A stretch of 12,146 nucleotides of DNA from an uncultured Bacilli bacterium (GTDB lineage Bacteria; Bacillota_I; Bacilli_A; RF39; UBA660), in contig CALVUW010000019.1 in assembly GCA_944363695.1 (NCBI GenBank), positions 1 to 12,146 of the forward strand. Reading direction: 5' to 3'. The notes under the pieces are model-generated. The model searched no databases. It had not been told where the DNA came from and saw only the letters and a program-made list of their open reading frames with translations. The first letter of the stretch is position 1, and the number at the start of each line of letters is the position of its first letter. Shown piece after piece: positions 1 through 5,255 of this stretch. Made by a program: the position numbers and the translations under genes.

Positions 1-1140
1 ACAAAAGGCTCTATTCTTTCTGTATTTAAACAGAAAATTAAGTTGTTTGCTTCACGTGAAAATCTAAGTGAAATGTTAAGTCATAGTGATATCGAATTAG
101 CTGATATTGGACGTAAAAAAACAGCTTTATTTATTGTTGTACAAGATGAGAAAAAGACTTATCATTCATTGGTAACGATTCTATTAAAACAGTGTTATGA
201 AACATTAATTGATGTAGCGCAAGAAAATGGAGGATCTTTACCGGTTCGTACCAACTTCTTATTAGATGAGTTTGCTAATATGCCACCGTTAAAAGATGTT
301 ACGACGATGATTACCGCCGCTCGTTCTCGCCATATTCGCTTTACGATGATTATTCAAAACTATGCTCAATTAAATCAAGTGTATGGCAAAGAAAATGCAG
401 AGACGATCAGAGGTAACTGTGGTAATATTATTTACTTGATTTCAACAGAGCTTGCAGCTTTAGAGGAAATCTCTAAAATGTGTGGTGAAGTTAAAAGTAA
501 AAAAGATGATAAGACAGCATCGACGCCACTGGTTACAGTTTCTGATTTGCAGCGAATGAAGCAATTTGAAGTGATTATCATGCGTATGCGTATGCAACCA
601 TTTAAAACAAAATTTACACCAGATTTTAAAATTGACTGGGGTAAGAAATATCCTAAAGCTGTTTTCCCACAACGCGAAAAATGGCCTGTTAAAACATTTG
701 ATATTAAAACATTTGTAAAAGAAGAAAAAAGGAAACAATTACTCAAAATGATGAGTGAAGCTAATATAGAAGGACAAAGTGGAGGAGCGCCAATGTTACC
801 GCCTAATCTATTAGAAAGACAACCAATTACACCAAATGCTATGCCACTAAAGGAACCTAATATGAATCCAGCTTTTGCTCAAACTCCAGCGGCGCCACCG
901 CCAGCACCAATGTTAGATGTAGATGAGTTGGTTAAGAAAATTGATGCTAAAATTGCGGAATTGGAAGAAGAAGAAAAACGTCAAAAAGAAGCAGAAGAGA
1001 AACAGGCGAAAGAACAAAAAGCACAAGTAATCGAACAGCCTGTCATGACAGAAACAAAACAAGACGAAAAGCCTGCTGTTACATTAGAATTGACAGAAGA
1101 TGATGATGATGATTTCTTCGATGATTTCTTTGATGAATAA
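1..1140 (+). CDS. VirD4/TraG-type conjugative coupling ATPase, C-terminal part (5' end outside window)
   Basis: The reading frame is open from base 1, so this is the C-terminal portion (about 379 codons) of a type IV coupling protein. Such proteins are membrane-linked hexameric ATPases that pass relaxase-bound DNA to a type IV secretion channel. The Walker B segment LLDEFANM lies at nt 259-282, followed by AARSRHIRF and the motif TMIIQNYAQL (nt 343-372), a signature of the VirD4/TraG/TraD ATPase domain. Walker A and the membrane segments would lie upstream. After about nt 750 the protein becomes Pro-rich, then a Glu/Lys coiled-coil-like stretch, and ends in a very acidic tail of five Asp followed by FFDDFFDE. 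The TTG at nt 43 is not a believable start because homology continues before it. No relaxase, integrase or other transfer gene is visible, so a live conjugative element cannot be told from a remnant. The family call is firm; the subfamily (possibly the Firmicutes CD1115-like group) is inferred. Confidence 0.88.
   Translation, partial: TKGSILSVFKQKIKLFASRENLSEMLSHSDIELADIGRKKTALFIVVQDEKKTYHSLVTILLKQCYETLIDVAQENGGSLPVRTNFLLDEFANMPPLKDVTTMITAARSRHIRFTMIIQNYAQLNQVYGKENAETIRGNCGNIIYLISTELAALEEISKMCGEVKSKKDDKTASTPLVTVSDLQRMKQFEVIIMRMRMQPFKTKFTPDFKIDWGKKYPKAVFPQREKWPVKTFDIKTFVKEEKRKQLLKMMSEANIEGQSGGAPMLPPNLLERQPITPNAMPLKEPNMNPAFAQTPAAPPPAPMLDVDELVKKIDAKIAELEEEEKRQKEAEEKQAKEQKAQVIEQPVMTETKQDEKPAVTLELTEDDDDDFFDDFFDE
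1108..1131 (+). repeat. 12-bp tandem duplication encoding DDFF-DDFF
   Basis: Two adjacent 12-bp units, gatgatttcttc and gatgatttcttt, differ only at the last base and encode Asp-Asp-Phe-Phe twice. They sit at the extreme 3' end of the coupling-protein gene, after a run of GAT codons. The arrangement suggests duplication or slippage that lengthened the acidic-aromatic tail. Confidence 0.75.
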
Positions 1141-1164
1141 AAAGTAATGAATTTACTTTTTTTT
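1139..1164 (+). terminator. Rho-independent terminator after the coupling ATPase
   Basis: AAAAAGTAA (1139-1147) pairs with TTACTTTTT (1153-1161) around a 5-nt loop, and the run of eight T ends at 1164. The stem is AT-rich, hence weak. It begins at the stop codon of the coupling-protein gene. The right arm and T-run also form the -35 box and spacer of the next gene's promoter. Confidence 0.55.
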
Positions 1165-1180
1165 CTTGCCATAGTATAAT
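1152..1180 (+). promoter_or_regulatory. Sigma-A-type promoter for the HerA-like gene
   Basis: TTTACT (1152-1157) and a perfect TATAAT (1175-1180) are separated by 17 bp. Transcription would start near 1187, giving a leader of about 20 nt with the ribosome binding site AGAGGGTG just before the ATG at 1206. The promoter overlaps the terminator of the preceding gene. Confidence 0.7.
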
Positions 1181-1205
1181 AGGTTTAGAATAAGAGGGTG
1201 TATGC

Positions 1206-2972
1206 ATGTTAGGTACTATTAAAGAAATCATTCATAATCAAGTATTAATTGCTTTAGATATCGATTTATCTCAGCAAACTAATTTAATGAATATTCATGT
1301 AGTATTTGAAGATCAAGCTACTAAGATTGTTGGTGAAATAGTAGAAGGAACGAAAGATACTTTAAAAGTCAATATTGTTGGTCAAATTGTTGAAAATACC
1401 TTTTTGCCAGGTAGCCGTCAGAAACCATCTTTTCGTTCACAAGTTCGTATTGTTACGATGGAAGAGCTTGCCTTAATATTAGGTAGTCAACAAATAACTC
1501 CTCAGACTATGATGTTGGGTTATTCTACTACCTATTCTAACTATCCAATTAATATGGATATGAATGCTTTTTTTAGTAATCATTTTGCCATTTTAGGTAA
1601 TAGTGGAAGTGGTAAATCATTTGCTGTTAGTCGGATATTACAAAATGTTTTTACAGATCCAACTAAAACACCATTAGGTGCGAATATCTTTTTATTTGAT
1701 GCTTATGGGGAATATACGGCTGCTCTTAAAGAGTTACCACAACTGAACCCTAATATGCGCTACAAAAGCTATACGACTAATACCAATTTTGGTGATAGTG
1801 AAGTATTACAAATTCCTTTATGGTTATTAGATGTGGATGACATTGCTTTGTTATTAGAAGTGACCACGCCTAATCAATTACCAATTATTGAAAAAGCCTT
1901 ACGGTTAGTGCCAGTTTTAACCGGTGATGATGAACAGGTAATTCCTGCCAAAAATGATATTATTGCAAGAGCTTTATTAGATATCTTATTGAGTGGCCAT
2001 CAGTCGACCAAAATTCGTGATCAAGTTATTGCTGTCCTAACGAAATTTAATACCAAAGAATTAAATCTTGAGAGTCTAATTGTCCAGCCAGGATATACGA
2101 GAACCTTAAAACAATGTTTGTATATTGATAAAATGGGTAAATTGCAAGAAATGGAATTAGTGGTTAATTTTGTTAAAACGTTTATTAAAGAGCAACTAGA
2201 AGAAACCACAACAGCTCCACGGTTGATCCCTTACTCGTTAAAAGATCTAGAAACTGCGATGGATTTTGCACTGATTAGTGAAGGTATTTTAAAAAGTGAT
2301 AAAGTATATGATTATGCTAATATTTTAAGTGTACGTCTACATTCTTTAGTAAATAGTAAGTACCATGTTTTCTTTGATGTTGATCAATATATATCAAAAG
2401 AAGGTTATATTAAAAAGTTATTAACTTCCTATGATCAAAAGAAATGTCAAATTGTTAATTTTAATATTAGTTATATAGAAGATCGGTTAGCTAAAACGAT
2501 TACAAAAATATTATCTAGATTGTTATTTACTTCTTCATTAGCTAGTACTAATCGGGGTAAAAATACCTATCATATCGTGATAGAAGAGGCTCATCGTTAT
2601 GTTCAAAAAGATACTGATACCGATATTTTAGGTTATAATATTTTTGATCGAATTACTAAAGAAGGGCGTAAGTATGGTGTTATTTTAGGCCTTATTACTC
2701 AACGACCGAGTGAATTATCGGATACGGCTCTTTCGCAATGTTCCAATTTTATTATTTTACGGACCTTACATCCGAAAGATTTACAATATATTAAAGATAT
2801 GGTCCCAAGTATTTCCTTAGAAGTTGCTGAAAGTTTGAAAAATTTAACACCGGGAAATGCCATTGCTTTTGGTAGTGCTTTTAAAGTACCAATCAATTTA
2901 TATTTCGCTAGGCCAACTCCAGAACCATTGTCAAACAATGTCGATGTCTGTCAAATATGGTATGATTCATAA
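1206..2972 (+). CDS. HerA-like hexameric DNA translocase / ATPase (DUF87-type)
   Basis: This 588-residue protein has the HerA layout: an N-terminal beta-rich region (about residues 1-95, HAS-barrel-like), then a RecA-fold ATPase. Walker A is GNSGSGKS (131-138), followed by the strand IFLFDAYGEY (161-170) typical of HerA. Walker B is HIVIEEAHRY (456-465) with the Glu pair 460-461. KEGRKYG (485-491) resembles the arginine-finger segment, and GLITQRPSELSDTAL is the family's sensor region. HerA proteins form rings that move DNA; in archaea they act with the NurA nuclease in end resection, and bacterial homologues also occur in phage defence. No nurA, SIR2 or other effector gene is adjacent. The gene has its own promoter and is flanked by a coupling ATPase of the same superfamily upstream and sepF downstream. 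Start ATG 1206 is supported by AGAGGGTG. Family assignment is firm; biological role is unknown. Confidence 0.85.
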   Translation: MLGTIKEIIHNQVLIALDIDLSQQTNLMNIHVVFEDQATKIVGEIVEGTKDTLKVNIVGQIVENTFLPGSRQKPSFRSQVRIVTMEELALILGSQQITPQTMMLGYSTTYSNYPINMDMNAFFSNHFAILGNSGSGKSFAVSRILQNVFTDPTKTPLGANIFLFDAYGEYTAALKELPQLNPNMRYKSYTTNTNFGDSEVLQIPLWLLDVDDIALLLEVTTPNQLPIIEKALRLVPVLTGDDEQVIPAKNDIIARALLDILLSGHQSTKIRDQVIAVLTKFNTKELNLESLIVQPGYTRTLKQCLYIDKMGKLQEMELVVNFVKTFIKEQLEETTTAPRLIPYSLKDLETAMDFALISEGILKSDKVYDYANILSVRLHSLVNSKYHVFFDVDQYISKEGYIKKLLTSYDQKKCQIVNFNISYIEDRLAKTITKILSRLLFTSSLASTNRGKNTYHIVIEEAHRYVQKDTDTDILGYNIFDRITKEGRKYGVILGLITQRPSELSDTALSQCSNFIILRTLHPKDLQYIKDMVPSISLEVAESLKNLTPGNAIAFGSAFKVPINLYFARPTPEPLSNNVDVCQIWYDS

Positions 2973-3013
2973 TCAAATTACATAAAACTTAGCAAAATAG
3001 CATGAATAGGTAC

Positions 3014-3042
3014 TTGGACTTTTTAGAAATTTATGCTAAACT
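3014..3042 (+). promoter_or_regulatory. Promoter of the sepF-divIVA transcript
   Basis: TTGGAC (3014-3019), a 17-bp spacer and TAAACT (3037-3042) preceded by TGC, an extended -10. Transcription would start near 3049, about 30 nt before the sepF start. The intergenic gap 2973-3078 shows no convincing terminator for the HerA-like gene, so some readthrough is possible. Confidence 0.65.
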
Positions 3043-3078
3043 AGTGTATAGTTAGGATAATATATTAGGAGGGGCAGC

Positions 3079-3513
3079 ATGGCTTTAGATAAATTAAAAC
3101 GATTAATTGGTCAAGAACCAATGGAAGAAACAGAAATAAAAGATGAGGAGTATTATAAAGTGAGTAGAGAAGAATATAGTTATGAAAATGGTATGGCTGG
3201 TAGTAAAATGATGCTACTAGAGCCTAGAGCTTATTCAGAATCACAGCAAATTGCAGATTATTTAAAAGAAAGAAATGCAGTAGTTGTCAATTTAAAAAGA
3301 GTAACACCTGATCAAGCAAAAAGGATTGTTGACTTTTTAAGTGGTACTTTATATGCAATTGGAGGAGATTTGCAGAAATTAGGTGGTGGTATTTTCCTAT
3401 GTACGCCAAATAATGTTAATGTTGAAGGAAAAATCAGCGATGATAATGCACCATCAAAACCAGCTAAGTCTAGTAAGAGTAAAAATCAGGAAGACGATGA
3501 ATTTGATTGGTAG
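3079..3513 (+). CDS. sepF: Cell division protein SepF
   Basis: At 144 residues this has typical SepF length and layout. A short amphipathic N-terminal helix (MALDKLKRLIG), used by the family to bind membrane, is followed by an acidic linker and the conserved SepF core (about 45-118). The core contains VVVNLKRVTPDQAKRIVDF, LSGTLYAIGGDLQKLG and FLCTPNNVNVEG, hallmarks of the family. SepF binds the FtsZ C-terminus, bundles FtsZ filaments and helps tether the Z ring. An extra Lys/Ser-rich, acidic tail (about 125-144, ending DDEFDW) extends beyond the core. The ribosome binding site AGGAGGGG (3067-3074) precedes ATG 3079. In many Bacillota sepF lies in the ylm cluster with ylmG and ylmH before divIVA; here divIVA follows after 28 bp and ylmG/ylmH are absent. 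Confidence 0.95.
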   Translation: MALDKLKRLIGQEPMEETEIKDEEYYKVSREEYSYENGMAGSKMMLLEPRAYSESQQIADYLKERNAVVVNLKRVTPDQAKRIVDFLSGTLYAIGGDLQKLGGGIFLCTPNNVNVEGKISDDNAPSKPAKSSKSKNQEDDEFDW

Positions 3514-3541
3514 ATAAAACCCGAAAAAGGGATGTGAAGAA

Positions 3542-3979
3542 ATGGACAAATTTAATTATGAAGCCAATGGCTATAATAAAGCAGAAGTAAATAAGTTTGT
3601 AAATGATGTAATTGCGGAAACTGAAGGTATTATCAAAAAATATCAAGAACAGAAAAAAGAAATAGAAAGTTTAAAAGATAAATTAAATCATTATGAACAA
3701 CTTGAAAATACGTTAAAACAGTCCCTAATTAATGCCGAAAAAACAGGCGATAATATTAAACAATTAGCACGTGAAGAGGCTGATTCAATTATTAAAGATG
3801 CTAAACATAATGCGTCTCGAATTGTTAATGAGTCACTGTTAAAAGCAGAAAAAATAGAAAATCAGGCCGATGTGTTAGAACGAAATGTAAAAATATTTAA
3901 ACGAAAACTTAAAATTATTGTTGAACAGCAAATGGCAGTTGTAGATGAAATTGAGACGCTAGATTTATACGAAAAATAA
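3542..3979 (+). CDS. divIVA: DivIVA-domain protein
   Basis: This is a 145-residue protein. Its N-terminus, FNYEANGYNKAEVNKFV, matches the DivIVA membrane-binding pattern of an aromatic residue, then GY followed by EV..FV. The rest (about 25-130) is coiled coil rich in Lys, Glu and Ala. DivIVA proteins sense membrane curvature at septa and poles and recruit division or pole factors. It is somewhat shorter than the Bacillus subtilis protein (about 164 residues). It lies 28 bp after sepF, almost certainly in the same transcript. The upstream AAAGGG is about 10 nt from ATG 3542, a modest ribosome binding site. Related DivIVA-domain proteins such as GpsB share the N-terminus, but genomic position favours DivIVA proper. 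The stop codon lies within a terminator-like stem. Confidence 0.88.
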   Translation: MDKFNYEANGYNKAEVNKFVNDVIAETEGIIKKYQEQKKEIESLKDKLNHYEQLENTLKQSLINAEKTGDNIKQLAREEADSIIKDAKHNASRIVNESLLKAEKIENQADVLERNVKIFKRKLKIIVEQQMAVVDEIETLDLYEK

Positions 3980-3980
3980 T
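3951..3980 (+). promoter_or_regulatory. Possible promoter for the alarmone synthetase gene
   Basis: TTGAGA (3951-3956) and AATAAT (3975-3980) are each one base from consensus, with an 18-bp spacer. They lie inside the 3' end of divIVA and overlap the hairpin. The A at the first -10 position is unfavourable, so this is tentative. Transcription would start near 3987. Confidence 0.33.
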
Positions 3981-3992
3981 CTAGCTTTTCTT
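3958..3992 (+). terminator. Terminator-like hairpin spanning the divIVA stop codon
   Basis: GCTAGATT (3958-3965) pairs perfectly with AATCTAGC (3978-3985) around a 12-nt loop, followed by TTTTCTT. The divIVA stop codon TAA (3977-3979) lies in the hairpin, so a ribosome terminating there would partly cover it. It may attenuate transcription into the alarmone synthetase gene. Confidence 0.55.
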
Positions 3993-4014
3993 AACGGGAG
4001 ATGATAGAGATTAT

Positions 4015-4644
4015 ATGGCTAGAAAAGAAAAAAGCTTGGAGTTATTATTGATGCAATATCAGGCGGCCTTAAAGACACTAGAGACGCAGTTGGGAATTTT
4101 ATTAAAAGATTTTGAATATCGCAACAAATATAACCCTGTAGAACATATTAAAAGTCGTATCAAACAATACGATAGTATTGTTAGAAAACTAACTGATAGA
4201 GGTTACGAAATTACAGTAGAAAACATAGAAAAGCATGTTCATGATATGGTGGGAATTCGTATTATCTGTGATTTTTTATCTGACGTTTATAAAATTGTTG
4301 ATATGATCGAAAGTTGCCAACAAATTACGATTCATAATCGTAAAGACTATATTTCTAGTCCCAAACCAAGTGGTTATTCTAGCTATCATTTGTTAGTATA
4401 TGTTCCTGTTTACTTTATGGATGGAGTTAGGATGGTAGAAGCAGAAATTCAAATTAGGACGTTAGCGATGGATTTTTGGGCTAGTTTGGACCATAAAATT
4501 AGTTATAAATTTCAGGGGCAAGTACCGAAAGAAATTCAAGAAAATATGTATAAATGTGCCCTAGATATTAATGATTTAGATCATAAAATGTTGATTTTAA
4601 ATGATAAGATGCGAACATTTAGAGAAGATAATGAAGTGATTTAA
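4015..4644 (+). CDS. relP: Small alarmone synthetase ((p)ppGpp synthetase), RelP/YwaC type
   Basis: This is a single-domain GTP pyrophosphokinase of 209 residues, which transfers pyrophosphate from ATP to GTP or GDP to make (p)ppGpp. There is no HD hydrolase or TGS domain, so it is not a long RSH enzyme. Motifs: HIKSRIK (44-50), HDMVGIRI (76-83, with metal-binding Asp77), KPSGYSSYH (117-125, nucleotide loop) and EIQIRT (144-149, catalytic Glu144), followed by MDFWASLDHK. Compared with remembered sequences, NPVEHIKSR, IRIICDF and MDFWASL are closer to YwaC (RelP) than to YjbM (RelQ). Such synthetases are usually transcriptionally induced by cell-wall or other stress rather than by ribosome stalling. 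A GGAG sits 14 nt before ATG 4015, which is long; no better start exists in frame, since a stop lies just upstream. The gene follows divIVA by 35 bp with a hairpin between. Confidence 0.93.
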   Translation: MARKEKSLELLLMQYQAALKTLETQLGILLKDFEYRNKYNPVEHIKSRIKQYDSIVRKLTDRGYEITVENIEKHVHDMVGIRIICDFLSDVYKIVDMIESCQQITIHNRKDYISSPKPSGYSSYHLLVYVPVYFMDGVRMVEAEIQIRTLAMDFWASLDHKISYKFQGQVPKEIQENMYKCALDINDLDHKMLILNDKMRTFREDNEVI

Positions 4645-4661
4645 TAGTTTATCTTCTTTTT
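4623..4661 (+). terminator. Candidate weak terminator at the end of the alarmone synthetase gene
   Basis: AGAAGATAA (4623-4631) pairs with TTATCTTCT (4649-4657) across a 17-nt loop, followed by TTTT and a T/C-rich stretch. The left arm lies in the last codons of the gene. The stem is AT-rich and the loop is long, so efficiency is doubtful. Confidence 0.4.
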
Positions 4662-4697
4662 CTTTCTTGCATAAGAAAAGTGTAGTAAAATAAAAAT

Positions 4698-4704
4698 AGG
4701 TGAT
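4698..4704 (+). promoter_or_regulatory. Ribosome binding site that fixes the prepilin start
   Basis: AGGTGAT is complementary to the 16S rRNA tail and lies 4 nt before ATG 4709. An in-frame GTG at 4700 falls inside this site, so the true start is 4709. That start gives the short, charged prepilin leader expected for the family. Confidence 0.75.
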
Positions 4705-4708
4705 AAGT

Positions 4709-5152
4709 ATGAAAAATAATAACGGGTTCACGTTAATAGAGTTACTAGCAACGATTACCATTATGTCAATTGTATTATTTTTGGTCATTCCATCTATTAT
4801 GAATCTTGTTAATAATAATCAATCTAAATCTTTTGAATATTATGGCCAAAGTTTAATAGAAGCTGCTAAAATTTATGTTAGAAAAGAAGATGAAGATATT
4901 ACGCCATTAGGTATTAAAGAATGGAGTGGCTGTGTTGATATTTCTTATCAAGAATTATTAGCTGCTGATTTGATTAAACCTTATTCAGACGAACAATATG
5001 ATTGCACGGATGCGATTGTTCGCTATACTAGAGAAGAAAATGCTTCTAGTTATCAATATAATTTAACTTGTCTAGATACAACGGATCATACGATTAGTTT
5101 TACTGAGCAAATGTTTACGCTAAATACTTGTACGGTGCAACCAATGGAATAA
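4709..5152 (+). CDS. Prepilin-like protein with type IV pilin N-terminal methylation motif
   Basis: The 147-residue product begins with leader MKNNNG, then F-T-L-I-E-L-L and a hydrophobic helix to about residue 33. This is the class III signal cut between Gly6 and Phe7 by a prepilin peptidase, with Glu at mature position 5 (residue 11). The globular part has four cysteines (75, 99, 121, 141), likely two disulfides, and ends QPME. Pilins of this type form pili, competence pseudopili or type II secretion-like fibres at the membrane. No assembly ATPase, inner-membrane platform or prepilin peptidase gene lies nearby, so it is an orphan here. It starts 64 bp after the alarmone synthetase gene. No convincing promoter was found; TAAAAT at 4686-4691 could be a -10 without a good -35. 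Class is firm; the fibre it joins is unknown. Confidence 0.88.
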   Translation: MKNNNGFTLIELLATITIMSIVLFLVIPSIMNLVNNNQSKSFEYYGQSLIEAAKIYVRKEDEDITPLGIKEWSGCVDISYQELLAADLIKPYSDEQYDCTDAIVRYTREENASSYQYNLTCLDTTDHTISFTEQMFTLNTCTVQPME

Positions 5153-5228
5153 ACAGGCTTTTAGTTATTTAAAGTATTATTGGAAAGATGAGATATTAGA
5201 ACAGGTTATAGAAGATGAAATAAAATGA
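5151..5228 (+). pseudogene. Possible remnant of a gene's 3' end (no start codon)
   Basis: A frame with no stop from 5124 ends at TGA 5226-5228. From 5151 it reads like ordinary protein (KQAFSYLKYYWKDEILEQVI, then EDEIK), distinct from the prepilin frame. It has no ATG, GTG or TTG start and no ribosome binding site. It could be the tail of a gene whose beginning was lost when the prepilin gene came to lie here, or chance. I do not recognise the family. Confidence 0.3.
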
Positions 5229-5255
5229 TCAAATAACTGATAAGGAGGCGATGGT

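Noticed and set aside
43..45. TTG as start codon of the coupling ATPase
   Set aside because: The frame is open to base 1 and the family is much longer at the N-terminus, so the gene runs off the left edge.
432..746. Minus-strand open frames opposite the coupling ATPase (also 460-738 and 981-1172)
   Set aside because: They mirror a well-supported coding sequence on the other strand. The 981-1172 frame is Ser/Phe/Lys-rich simply because it is the reverse of Glu/Lys and Asp codons. No ribosome sites or recognisable domains.
1166..1180. TTGCCA as the -35 box of the HerA-like gene
   Set aside because: It lies only 3 bp before TATAAT; TTTACT at 1152 has the correct 17-bp spacing.
1206..2972. HerA as part of a SIR2-HerA or NurA-HerA defence or repair operon
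   Set aside because: Neither neighbour is a SIR2, NurA or other nuclease gene; flanks are a coupling ATPase and sepF, and the gene has its own promoter.
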